Of a DNA stretch of 34,837 nucleotides, positions 22,872-31,345 are shown piece by piece (within the stretch, counting starts at the first letter, position 1; each line of letters starts with the position of its first letter). The position numbers and the translations under genes were made by a program. This stretch comes from Peptococcaceae bacterium BICA1-8. GTDB taxonomy: Bacteria > Bacillota > Peptococcia > Peptococcales > BICA1-8. A model generated the notes under the pieces. It made no database searches, had not been told where the DNA came from, and saw nothing but the letters and a program-made list of their open reading frames with translations. The stretch covers positions 1 through 34,837 of the forward strand of contig JUEF01000159.1 of NCBI GenBank assembly GCA_000802045.1, written 5' to 3'.

Positions 22872-25800
22872 TTGAACTGGGCTCAATTTTCTATCAGAAA
22901 TAGATATACAATTTTTGCATTAATAATTGGTATTCTTCTTTTTGGCTTTTTCTCAAAAGCAACCCTTAAAGAACAGTTGATGCCTGATACATCACCACCT
23001 TTAGTTAATGTCATGACTAACTACCCAGGGGCTTCTGCACAGGAGGTTGCTGAAAATGTTAGCGAGATCCTAGAGGAAGAAATATCATTAGTAAGTGGTG
23101 TCAAGAAGGTTAAATCAACCTCTCAAAATGACTTGTCAATTGTCAAAGTTGAATTTCATTATGGTGTTAATGAAGATCAAGCAGCACTGGATGTGGAGAA
23201 TGCTGTTAATAGAATTAGTTATTATCTGCCGGCACAGGCCCAGAAACCTCAAGTGCTGAAATTTAATACCTCTGACAAACCAATTTTGACTATTGCCTTG
23301 AAAAGCAATAAGGTGTCACTGGAGGAAATAAGATTTATTGCTGACAATAAATTAAAAAATGAACTGCAATTATTAGAAAATGTTGCCGCTGTAGATGTTT
23401 TTGGAGGTCATAAAGAGCAGATAAATATCTTTTTAAAAAATGATATTATTCAGGCATATAATATTACCCCTGAAAAAATAATGAATTCATTAAAGCTTAA
23501 TAATTTAGCTCGTTCCGCTGGTAGACTTATTGAAGATAATCAGGAGCTTCTTATACGGATTGATGAAAGCTTTCAAAACGTTGAAGAAATAAAAAATCTG
23601 ATAGTATTCTCCCACAATAATCAAACCTTGTATTTAAAGGATGTTGCTGATGTTGTAAAAGGGGAAGGGGAGCAAAGAAGCTTATTTAGAGTAAAAGGAG
23701 AACAGGCAATTTCCTTGCAAATTATCAAAAAGGACAGCGCTAACACTGTGGCTACAGTGGAAGAGGTTTTAGAAGGATTGGATGAAATAAAGGATAAGTA
23801 TGAAAATATAGAGTTTACTATTGTAAGTAATGATGCCGTCTTTACTAATCAAGTTGTAGATAATATGACGGGCAGTATTTTAACAGCCATTATCCTAACA
23901 GCATTAATAATATTACTTTTCATCGTAAGCTTAAGTGAATCCTTTATAGTAGCATTATCAATGCCTTTATCCTTTTTGAGTTCATTAAGCCTGATGAAAA
24001 TATTTAATTTGCAGTTAGATTTAATAACACTATCAGCCCTTATTTTAAGTATTGGCTTTGTTGTGGATAATTCCATTGTTGTAGTGGAAAGTATTATGAG
24101 ACATAACAAGGAATTAGGAAAAAGCATTAAGGATGCTGCTATTGATGGTACAAAAGATATTATTCTTGCCGTTTTAGCAGGTACGGGAACAACTATTATT
24201 GTTTTAATACCGTTATTATTTTTGGAAGGGTTTATAGGTAAGGTATTTGGACCGCTATCCAAGACTTTGATATTTACCCTTTCATCATCCTTATTTGTAG
24301 CTTTAACTATCATACCTCTACTGGTGTCCCTTGACCTTAAGATAACCTTTTTATCAAATGTGGAAAAAGTATTTAAAAGACTGATTGCGCCCTTTAATAT
24401 TTTCATGGATAAAATACTTGCTTTTTATATAATCATTTTAAAAAAGGCGCTAATCTGGAAAAAAACAGTCTTATTTGTTAGTATATTAGCCTTAATATTA
24501 AGCGGCTTAACCTTACGAAATATCGGGCTGGAGCTTTTTCCAAAACTGGATACCGGGGCTTTAACTATTTCTGTTGAAGTGCAGCCAGGTTCAAATATAA
24601 CAAAAACTAACCAAATAGTAAAAAGTATCGAGGATATTTTAGAAAAGGAAGCTGAAATCGTCAACTATAGTGCACAAATAGGCTATGAACCAGGAGGGCA
24701 TTTTCTGGGTGAGATGGGTGCTCTAGGTGTAAATCAGGCATACTTTAACGTGGATATTTACTCTCGAAAGGAACGAAAAGAGACTATTTGGCAGATTCAG
24801 GATCGTATTAGAGAATCAATTTACGAAATACCAGAAATTAATTCTTTTGTCGTAAAAGAAGTTGGTAGTGCTGCTGTAGCCACCGCCCAAGCCCCTATTG
24901 ATATAAGAATTAGCGGTCCAGATAAAGATTTGCTGAATTATTTAGCTGATGATTTCATAAAAGAAATTAATAACATTACCGGACTTGTAAATGTTTATAA
25001 AGGCTGGGAAATAAATACCCCTGAGCTAAGACTTATCTTAGATAAGCAAAGACTAGCTGAGTTAAACCTAAATCCCCAATTGATTTCAAATCAAATTTTT
25101 TCAAATATGCAGGGAATTAATGTAGGTGGACTAAAACAGGGAGGAAATGCTAAAGACTTAGCAATAAATATTAGATATACAGAAGGGGATAGGGATAATG
25201 TCAAGGCTCTATTAGATCAAGTAATAGTATCCCCTGTAGGTGTTAAAGTCCCCTTGAGTGATATTGCTAAAGTGAGCTATGAAAATAGTTCAAATATAAT
25301 TACTAGAGAGAATCAAGAATATACTACTGATATTTATGGGCATACCAACGATAGGGCTTTTAGCCATGTAGTTAGTGATATTGAAAAAATAATTAATCAA
25401 AAGCAGCTTCCCACAGGCTATAGTATTGCCCTTACCGGTGAGCAGTCAGAACTGAAAGAATCCTTGGGAGATTTAGGCTTCTCTTTAATCTTAGCGATTA
25501 TTCTTGTATATTTGCTTTTGGTCGCTCAGTTTAATTCATTCTTGCATCCTCTCACTATTATGGCAGCAGTACCTCTAGTATTAATCGGAGTAGCCGGGGC
25601 ATTAATTATTACTAATAAGTTTGTTTCAATGCCTGTTATTTTAGGATTGATATTACTTGCGGGCACTGTTGTTAATAATTCAATTTTACTAATGGATTAT
25701 ATTTTAAATGAGCGCAAGAGTGGTAACAATGGTCCGGAGGGAATAGTAAACTCTGTAAAAATGAGGTTCAGACCTATTATGATGACTGCCCTCTCTGACA

Positions 25801-25997
25801 TAGCTGGTATGCTCCCGTTAGCTTTAGAATTAGCTTTGGGCTCTGAAAGGTTTTCGCCACTGGCTATTGCAGTAATTGGCGGGATATTAACAGCAACATT
25901 CTTAACTCTTATCGTTGTCCCAGTGCTGTATTCAATAATTGAAGAAAAATTTTCTTACAAAAGGATTATAAAAGACCAGGGGGAAGCTGTAATATAA
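22872..25997 (+). CDS. RND-family efflux pump (HAE1-like)
   Basis: About 1041 residues, normal length. Two halves each with one membrane segment, a large extracellular loop and then a cluster of membrane helices. Marks of the family: N-terminal YPGASAQEVAENVSEILEE, TM4 GFVVDNSIVVVES with one of the two usual aspartates (D then N), LEGFIGKVFGPLSKTL, and TM10 GTVVNNSILLMDYI. TTG at 22872 is chosen because AAAGGGG lies nine bases upstream; TTG 22863 is too close to it. It exports lipophilic compounds using the proton or sodium gradient; which compounds is unknown. Under control of the TetR gene upstream. Confidence 0.9.
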   Translation: MNWAQFSIRNRYTIFALIIGILLFGFFSKATLKEQLMPDTSPPLVNVMTNYPGASAQEVAENVSEILEEEISLVSGVKKVKSTSQNDLSIVKVEFHYGVNEDQAALDVENAVNRISYYLPAQAQKPQVLKFNTSDKPILTIALKSNKVSLEEIRFIADNKLKNELQLLENVAAVDVFGGHKEQINIFLKNDIIQAYNITPEKIMNSLKLNNLARSAGRLIEDNQELLIRIDESFQNVEEIKNLIVFSHNNQTLYLKDVADVVKGEGEQRSLFRVKGEQAISLQIIKKDSANTVATVEEVLEGLDEIKDKYENIEFTIVSNDAVFTNQVVDNMTGSILTAIILTALIILLFIVSLSESFIVALSMPLSFLSSLSLMKIFNLQLDLITLSALILSIGFVVDNSIVVVESIMRHNKELGKSIKDAAIDGTKDIILAVLAGTGTTIIVLIPLLFLEGFIGKVFGPLSKTLIFTLSSSLFVALTIIPLLVSLDLKITFLSNVEKVFKRLIAPFNIFMDKILAFYIIILKKALIWKKTVLFVSILALILSGLTLRNIGLELFPKLDTGALTISVEVQPGSNITKTNQIVKSIEDILEKEAEIVNYSAQIGYEPGGHFLGEMGALGVNQAYFNVDIYSRKERKETIWQIQDRIRESIYEIPEINSFVVKEVGSAAVATAQAPIDIRISGPDKDLLNYLADDFIKEINNITGLVNVYKGWEINTPELRLILDKQRLAELNLNPQLISNQIFSNMQGINVGGLKQGGNAKDLAINIRYTEGDRDNVKALLDQVIVSPVGVKVPLSDIAKVSYENSSNIITRENQEYTTDIYGHTNDRAFSHVVSDIEKIINQKQLPTGYSIALTGEQSELKESLGDLGFSLILAIILVYLLLVAQFNSFLHPLTIMAAVPLVLIGVAGALIITNKFVSMPVILGLILLAGTVVNNSILLMDYILNERKSGNNGPEGIVNSVKMRFRPIMMTALSDIAGMLPLALELALGSERFSPLAIAVIGGILTATFLTLIVVPVLYSIIEEKFSYKRIIKDQGEAVI

Positions 25998-25998
25998 G

Positions 25999-26030
25999 AT
26001 AGCAGGCGGTAATTTCCGCCTGCTATTTTT
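25999..26030. terminator. Strong terminator behind the RND pump
   Basis: ATAGCAGGCGG (25999-26009) and CCGCCTGCTAT (26016-26026) form an 11-base-pair stem with a six-base loop and TTTTT. It also closes the hydrogenase transcript arriving on the other strand. Confidence 0.88.
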
Positions 26031-26038
26031 GAATCAGC

Positions 26039-26365
26039 CTAATAAACAAGGAAACCTAGTGCAATTAGTATTATACCTAGTATAGTTGCAGCAATATTAA
26101 TCATTACCAGTTGTTGTCTATCTTCTACTAACACCCGATATACCCATTTTCTAAAATTTTCATAATTGAAAAGTAATTGTGAAGATTTAATAGATGTTAG
26201 AGTTATAAATACTGCCATAATTATTGAATAAGGTATCTCTGAAGTAAAATGTTTATACCAAGTAAAACTACAGTAAAAAGAATCTATAGGACCGCCTACC
26301 CATCCGGTATTAACACAAAAGACATTAATATTGTATTTTTCTATGCAACTAGAGAGTGGTTTTTC
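26039..26365 (-). pseudogene. Start-less ORF behind the hydrogenase large subunit
   Basis: Directly after the large-subunit stop codon, the same minus-strand frame stays open for 108 codons to TAG at 26039. The translation looks protein-like (GWVGGPIDSFYC, then two hydrophobic stretches, SIIMAVFITLTSI and INIAATILGIILIALGFLVY). There is no ATG, GTG or TTG before ATG 26218, and that ATG has no ribosome binding site. It may be a decayed membrane subunit of the hydrogenase, a 59-residue protein from 26218, or a gene using a rare start. Family not recognised. Confidence 0.4.
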
Positions 26366-27733
26366 TTAGTGTGTTGCACAAGATACACATGGATCAAAGG
26401 ATCTGACAATCCTACCAATCTCTACTGGATTTTCTATATCCTTTATTTCTGCACAAAATAAAGCTTCTTCTACAGGGCCTCTCTGTAATTTGGTATCTCT
26501 TGGTGAGAGGTTCCAGGAAGTAGGTGTAATTATTTCATAATGATTTATTTTCTGGTTCTTGATATCTATCCAATGACCTAGACCACCCCTAGTTGTATCA
26601 ATTAAACCTTTACCTTCTGCTTGATCAGGTACAGAATACTTCCTTTGACCACTAGGTTTTAATTCTACTCGCTTAAGAAGCTCTTGCATTATCTCGGCTA
26701 TTTTTATAACCTCTAAAACTCTAGCAATAGTTCTATCCATTGTTGAAATACCATTGTTGTAAATGCCACTTATCCACATTCTAGCTAAAGGTCCAACTTC
26801 AAAGGGAACGTCATTATATCTTGGAGCTTTAACCCAAGAATAGGCTTTTTCCTTATAGCGGTCTGCCTCAATTTCTACCTCGTCGGTTGGCTTATTTTCT
26901 ATTTGGTCAGCTTCATACCAAGCATATTTAATATTCTCAGTAATCATATTTTCATCGAACGAAGAAATAGTACCATTTTTAAATATTCCGGGATTTACAT
27001 AAAAAGCTTCCCGATCTTTATAAGTATTGTAAAGACCATAGCTAAGTAAATTGCCATAGCCTGAGCCATTTAGAAAATAGTCAGGATAATACCGAGCTAT
27101 AGTATAAACATCCTCTAGCATTACGTCTTTTACAAAACTAAGAATGCTGTCTAAAATAGAACGTACTTTAATCCATTTATCCGCATCCATTTTAACAGTA
27201 ACCCCGCCTATAAAAATCCCGTGATTATGGGGTGCTTTGCCCGCTAACTCAGCCAGCATTTCATGGGCTAGTCTACTATACTTTGTAGACTCAAGGTAAT
27301 GCTGGACAAGTTTATCATTTCTATCAGGGGGAAGTCTTAGATCAACGCTATAATTATTTATTAGTGGATGGATGTTAGGACCTTTTATATAATCGGGTAA
27401 AGTATACTGATAAAAATGGCGAATATGGTTTTGCAGAAATTCACAACCATGGACAAAATCCCTTATCATTCTTGCATTTTCATTAGGTTCAATATCTAAA
27501 GCATATTCTAAGGCCAGAGTTGCTGCCAAACTATGAGCTGTTGAACATATTCCGCAGATACGTTCAGTAAAGTAAACTGCATCTAAAGGAGGCCTCCCTT
27601 TTAGCATTTTTTCAAAGCCTCTAAAAAGCATACCACTACTTTTAGCATCAATTATTCTATTATTCTCAACAGTTACTTCGATTTCTAGAAAACCGCTTAT
27701 TCTTGTTATAGGATTGACAGTAATTTTAGCCAT
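26366..27733 (-). CDS. NiFe hydrogenase large (catalytic) subunit
   Basis: 455 residues from ATG 27733 (AAAGGA upstream; a TTG six bases earlier is too close to the site). The active-site motifs are intact: L1 RICGICSTAH (Cys60, Cys63, His67) and L2 DPCVSCATH at the very end (Cys449, Cys452, His455). These four cysteines bind Ni and Fe(CN)2CO. The protein ends exactly at His455, with no C-terminal peptide for a maturation protease to remove; this is known for H2-sensing hydrogenases and a few other groups, while most catalytic subunits carry 15 or more further residues. It starts 13 bases behind the small-subunit gene. No hyp maturation genes are in the window. Confidence 0.93.
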   Translation of the reverse strand: MAKITVNPITRISGFLEIEVTVENNRIIDAKSSGMLFRGFEKMLKGRPPLDAVYFTERICGICSTAHSLAATLALEYALDIEPNENARMIRDFVHGCEFLQNHIRHFYQYTLPDYIKGPNIHPLINNYSVDLRLPPDRNDKLVQHYLESTKYSRLAHEMLAELAGKAPHNHGIFIGGVTVKMDADKWIKVRSILDSILSFVKDVMLEDVYTIARYYPDYFLNGSGYGNLLSYGLYNTYKDREAFYVNPGIFKNGTISSFDENMITENIKYAWYEADQIENKPTDEVEIEADRYKEKAYSWVKAPRYNDVPFEVGPLARMWISGIYNNGISTMDRTIARVLEVIKIAEIMQELLKRVELKPSGQRKYSVPDQAEGKGLIDTTRGGLGHWIDIKNQKINHYEIITPTSWNLSPRDTKLQRGPVEEALFCAEIKDIENPVEIGRIVRSFDPCVSCATH

Positions 27734-27746
27734 GAGCAACCATCCT

Positions 27747-28598
27747 TTAATATCTAATGAAGGGTTCCATTAAGTCTGGGAAACCCTCTCGGGCACATCC
27801 TATACAGGGAGTATTGTCACCAATGGGCCAATTGTCTGTATCATTCCAACGTCGAATAGGGCAGTCAGTATTAGTGACTGGACCCCTGCATCCAAGCTTA
27901 AACATGCAAAAGGGCTCTCCTAGTTTTTCTGCAAATACTCTTTGATCAAAAAATGACCTTCTGGGGCAGGCATCATGAATGTTAATACTATAAAAAATAA
28001 CAGGTCTATTTTTTTGATCAAGCTCAGGAACTCCAAAGACAAGAAGATGGGCTATAGTTCCAATAATCCAGTCAGGATGAACCGGGCAACCCGGAACATT
28101 TATAATATCCCTTTTTAGAAAAGCGGAGACGCTTACACTTTCAGAAGGATTGGGAGCGGCTGCTGATATGCCGCCATATGCTGCACATGTACCAACTGCT
28201 AAAATATGCTTTGCTCTTTCACCTGCTAATTTTGCGGCCTCCATCCCTGTAACATATTGTCCATTATATTTGGCTACTACATCATATAAGCCTTGGGCCT
28301 TTGTGGATACTGCTCCTTCAATAACTAAAATAAACTCAGTATCTAAAGTTTCCAAAAATTGTCGATATGCCTTTTCTCCTTCTGCTGCCATTAAACTATT
28401 ATTATATTTAAGGGAAATCATATTAGTTAAAAAATAATTTATATCAGGATTATCAGCATTTAATAAAGATATAATGTTACCAGAACAGCCTGCTAGCTCT
28501 AACCAAATTAAATTTATCTTGTGTGTATTCTGTAATGAAAGTTTTATAAGGTTCTTGGCTATAAAATCCTTAGATATAGCTATTGGACAGCTATTCAT
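27747..28598 (-). CDS. NiFe hydrogenase small (electron-transfer) subunit
   Basis: 283 residues carrying three Fe-S clusters. Distal site His208, Cys211, Cys231, Cys237; medial site Cys246, Cys265, Cys268; proximal site Cys38, Cys138, Cys171. The usual proximal CxGC reads CSGN here (38-41), so Asn41 replaces the fourth cysteine. There is no Tat signal (no RRxFxK) or C-terminal membrane helix, so the enzyme is probably cytoplasmic. The ATG overlaps the stop codon of the cytochrome b5-like gene (TAATG). It passes electrons between the NiFe site and a partner, which could be the b5-like protein. The missing cysteine recalls the 3Cys-1Asp proximal cluster of actinobacterial-type hydrogenases. Confidence 0.92.
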   Translation of the reverse strand: MNSCPIAISKDFIAKNLIKLSLQNTHKINLIWLELAGCSGNIISLLNADNPDINYFLTNMISLKYNNSLMAAEGEKAYRQFLETLDTEFILVIEGAVSTKAQGLYDVVAKYNGQYVTGMEAAKLAGERAKHILAVGTCAAYGGISAAAPNPSESVSVSAFLKRDIINVPGCPVHPDWIIGTIAHLLVFGVPELDQKNRPVIFYSINIHDACPRRSFFDQRVFAEKLGEPFCMFKLGCRGPVTNTDCPIRRWNDTDNWPIGDNTPCIGCAREGFPDLMEPFIRY

Positions 28599-29029
28599 TA
28601 TATTAACACTCCAACCACTGGTAGATTATTTAGAATGGCCTCTGCCTGATGACAGCTCTTAAATTGATTTGTTAAATCCTTACCTGCTATTAACCCAAAA
28701 TGGCTACCCCCACCCCAAGTCTCCTCCAGACTCACATCATATACTATTCCATTGACTGCAGCATATGCTGGCGTTCCATTTGCACCAGTATATTTAGCAA
28801 GTTCTGTTAATGTAAATTGTTTCTCTTCAATAGTATTATTTGGCTCTGTAAAATATTCCCACAGTTGTTGGGTTAAACTATTAAGCCAAAATAATTCATT
28901 AGATATTAAATTAACATAGTACATCTTTTCCCATGGGTTAGGAGTAGAAAAAAATACCTTAGTATAATAACTAAGCCTATATGTGATATGGGAAAGTTGG
29001 CATGAAAAATTGTTATTGTGAATATTCAT
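28598..29029 (-). CDS. Cytochrome b5-like heme-binding protein
   Basis: 143 residues. The last 75 residues match the cytochrome b5-like fold (PF00173) in its short bacterial form: FTLTELAKYTGANGTPAYAAV pattern, GIVYDVS, then GGGSHFGLIAGKDLTNQF and SCH. His110 and His127 are the probable axial heme ligands. The N-terminal 70 residues are not recognised. The gene overlaps the small-subunit start by one base, so it is translated with the hydrogenase and is a good candidate for its electron partner. ATG 29029 is the track-consistent start but has only a weak AAACATG context (GGGGGTATT just upstream may serve as the site). Confidence 0.75.
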   Translation of the reverse strand: MNIHNNNFSCQLSHITYRLSYYTKVFFSTPNPWEKMYYVNLISNELFWLNSLTQQLWEYFTEPNNTIEEKQFTLTELAKYTGANGTPAYAAVNGIVYDVSLEETWGGGSHFGLIAGKDLTNQFKSCHQAEAILNNLPVVGVLI

Positions 29030-29063
29030 GTTTAATACCCCCGGATTTATTCTAATACATTCT

Positions 29064-29195
29064 ATGCTTAATAATCAAAAAAGCATACTATCTTTGGCAA
29101 ACGGTATGAATGTTACCGAGCCTGATAAAGCAGAATGGCAAAAGGCTATGGTTCCACTCTATGAAAAATGGCAAGATAAATTGGTGAAGATTTAA
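29064..29195 (+). pseudogene. C-terminal remnant of a TRAP DctP-type binding protein
   Basis: The frame ending at TAA 29195 encodes a 43-residue tail including NVTEPDKAEWQKAMVPLYEK and WQDKLVKI. This is the pattern of the end of DctP-type solute-binding proteins of TRAP transporters. The rest of the gene and its DctQM partners are absent; what lies to the left is the divergent hydrogenase operon. Probably left over from a deletion or rearrangement. Confidence 0.5.
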
Positions 29196-29330
29196 AGTCC
29201 AGTCAGTTGGTCAATAACATAATGTTATACCTTGTTGGGTATTAACAGCTGTTAAAAACCTATATGAGGATAACTAGCTTAAGTTGCTTGAACGATGTTT
29301 TTGCAGAATAATTTACATTCTAGATGCCCA

Positions 29331-29366
29331 CAAAAAAGGCACTGTTATCTTTTATGATACAGTGCT
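29331..29366 (-). terminator. Terminator of the YtxH/DUF948-like unit
   Basis: On the minus strand GCACTGTATC pairs with GATAACAGTGC (one bulge) and is followed by six T (A run at 29332-29337). It lies about 65 bases behind the stop of the gene at 29429. The remaining bases between 29196 and 29428 show nothing else. Confidence 0.7.
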
Positions 29367-29428
29367 TAATTATTAATTAACCCTTTTTGCAACTTCTCGG
29401 CCAGGTAGGAATTTCCGGATTTATTATG

Positions 29429-29884
29429 TTATTTTGAGCGAGTAAATACCTGGATAAATACCCTCAAGCCTTCACTAATAATCTTCATGTAAGTAAATAT
29501 GTCCTGGGTGTTTTCCTTTACAGTGCTTGCGGTTTCTAGCAGATGACCATTGATAACTTCCACTGAATTGTCAACGTTTTGTGCAGTATTTTTTAAAATG
29601 GTGCTTATTATGTATGCATTTTCTATAGATTTAGGCAATTTTTCTTGTAAAACCTCTTTATTATCTGCTATTACACCGCTAATTTCTTTTATGTTTTTAG
29701 CACTTACCGCCACATCTTTTACAAGGTTCTTGAAAAAATCCTCGTTATTATTAAATTTTTTCCTAAAATCCTTCAATAAATTATTTATATTCATTAGTGT
29801 TATAAAGAAATAAGTGCCCGTAGCAATAACTATGCAGGCTATTAAGAATGTTGCCAAATCTTGAATTGAAATATACATTTTCAC
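29429..29884 (-). CDS. Membrane-anchored coiled-coil protein (DUF948-like)
   Basis: 151 residues: one N-terminal membrane helix (about 9-30, ATFLIACIVIATGTYFFITL) followed by a long heptad-like amphipathic region with many Asn, Lys, Val and Ile, as in DUF948 proteins. These often accompany YtxH-domain genes in Firmicutes, as here (the YtxH gene ends 11 bases upstream). Likely an envelope or stress-related structural protein. Start ATG with AGGTGTG upstream. Confidence 0.6.
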   Translation of the reverse strand: MKMYISIQDLATFLIACIVIATGTYFFITLMNINNLLKDFRKKFNNNEDFFKNLVKDVAVSAKNIKEISGVIADNKEVLQEKLPKSIENAYIISTILKNTAQNVDNSVEVINGHLLETASTVKENTQDIFTYMKIISEGLRVFIQVFTRSK

Positions 29885-29895
29885 ACCTACTTAAG

Positions 29896-30282
29896 TTAAT
29901 ATTTTAGGCTTTCAGTTTCCTGTGCAGTCTTTTTAGTAACTTCTACTTCATTGGCTTCATCATTTATTTCAGTTGTTGTTTTTTCTTTTCTAGCTTTGGC
30001 TTCTTCAAGAGCCTCTTTAGTATTTTCAATAACTTCTTTTCCTTTTTCTTTTACCTGGTCAAATTTATCCTGCATATACTCTTTTGACTCGCCTAGGGCT
30101 TCTTTAGTCTTTTTTGAAATCCCTTCTCTTGTTTCCTTACCAGAATTAGGCGCTAACAAAACTCCTGCTGCGGCACCAATTGCAGTACCCACCGTTAAAC
30201 CCGCAGCTACCTTTTTTGCTGTGTCTTTCTGCTCAGCTTTTTTTCTGCCATTTATTAACTTATCAAAATATTTTTTTAACAT
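29896..30282 (-). CDS. YtxH-domain protein
   Basis: 128 residues. A short basic start is followed by the typical YtxH segment AAGLTVGTAIGAAAGVLLAP with NSGKETR (about 26-53), i.e. a Gly/Ala-rich membrane-active helix, and then a Lys/Glu-rich coiled coil to the end. YtxH proteins are stress-linked small membrane proteins in Bacillus and Clostridia; exact function unknown. First gene of the two-gene minus-strand unit. ATG 30282 has AGGGAGG upstream. Confidence 0.8.
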   Translation of the reverse strand: MLKKYFDKLINGRKKAEQKDTAKKVAAGLTVGTAIGAAAGVLLAPNSGKETREGISKKTKEALGESKEYMQDKFDQVKEKGKEVIENTKEALEEAKARKEKTTTEINDEANEVEVTKKTAQETESLKY

Positions 30283-30378
30283 TAAAAGCCTCCCTGTAAT
30301 TTATTGTGTTTCCTCTTATAAGTTAATTACACTAATATAAATTATTTTAAACATTTTAATAAAATTAATTTATGGGTA

Positions 30379-30400
30379 TATAGTAAATCTATACTATAAT
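30379..30400 (+). promoter_or_regulatory. Promoter with dyad before the BrkB gene
   Basis: TATAGTA (30379-30385) and TACTATA (30392-30398) form an inverted repeat overlapping the -10 box TATAAT (30395-30400), 28 bases before the start codon of the YihY/BrkB gene. Confidence 0.4.
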
Positions 30401-30427
30401 GTAGTGTAAAGCGAAGGTGGGGTCGGA

Positions 30428-31142
30428 ATGTTAGGTATTATCAAAGAATTATACCAACGGGGAAAAAATCATGACGTTACTGGGCAAGGTGCTCAGGTCG
30501 CTTTTTATTTAATTCTATCTTTTTTCCCTTTTCTTTTAGTAATCCTTACTTTAATAGCCTATACACCCTTATTAAATAGGGATGTTTTAATGGGATTAGC
30601 TTGGCTGCTTCCAGAAAGTACCTATGCTTTAGTTATATCAGTTACCGAAGAAATAATTTCCAAAAGGAATGTCACACTAATGTCTTTTAGTATGATCGCG
30701 ACTCTTTGGATTGCATCACAGAGTATTCGGGCTTTAGCTAATGCAATTAACAGGGCTTTTAATATAAAAGAGAGTAGACCTCTGTGGAAAACGGCAGGGC
30801 TATCATTCCTCTTAACTCTCTTCTTTGCATTTAGTATTACAGTTTCCTTTTTAGGCCTTGTTTTAGGTGAGACCATAGGGAAATATGTTTTTGAGTATCT
30901 TGGCTTATCAATGTTCTTTACTCAAGTATGGGATGGTTTTCGATATGTTAGTGCTATTACTATAATGATAATCTTATTTTCAGTTCTTTATCGTTATCTT
31001 CCCAATCGTAGCTTAGGCTTGAATAAAGTATTGCCAGGAGCGATATTTACTACATTAGGCTGGGTTATCTTATCCTTAGGCTTTTCTTATTGGTGGAGAA
31101 CTAAATGCAATCCTCTCAGAGCTTAATAAAAGAGAAGCTTAA
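30428..31142 (+). pseudogene. YihY/BrkB-family membrane protein, damaged by deletion
   Basis: The first 222 codons give a normal YihY/BrkB protein (GQGAQVAFYLILSFFPFLL at 18-36, WIASQSIRALANAINRAFN, YRYLPNR, PGAIFTTLGW, GFSY). The family then has a last membrane helix and ends in GGELNA. Here GFSY is joined directly to that ending, but in the next frame: bases 31092-31142 encode [16 protein letters not shown] and a stop, whereas the frame in use reads WWRTKCNPLRA and stops at 31126. So roughly 30-40 codons with one frame change have been lost. The 232-residue product lacks the last helix and is probably not functional. ATG with GGTGGGGTCGG upstream. Intact members are about 280 residues. Confidence 0.75.
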
Positions 31143-31345
31143 TTATAATCGTGATCTTCTAAAATAAACAGTTCATTAATAGTTGTGTTTAGTTCGCGTG
31201 CAACTTTTGCGGCAAGTTTTAGTGAGGGATTGTATTCACCCTTTTCCAAAAATACAATTGTTTCTCGTCTTACACCGATTTTTTTTGCTAACTCAGCTTG
31301 GGTAAGGTTAAATCGTGCTCGATATTCCTTTATTCTTGTTTTCAT
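31139..31345 (-). CDS. Small XRE-family helix-turn-helix regulator
   Basis: 68 residues, nearly all one Cro/C1-type [26 protein letters not shown] followed by [23 protein letters not shown]. This is the short regulator form that commonly pairs with a small membrane protein. The ATG at 31345 immediately follows the stop of the membrane protein gene at 31346, so the two are coupled. It is the likely binder of the repeated sites at 31768 and 31789. Confidence 0.88.
   Translation of the reverse strand: MKTRIKEYRARFNLTQAELAKKIGVRRETIVFLEKGEYNPSLKLAAKVARELNTTINELFILEDHDYN

Noticed and set aside
23849..24664. Minus-strand open frames of 185 and 79 codons inside the RND pump gene
   Set aside because: They lie wholly within a confidently assigned gene and show no family features.
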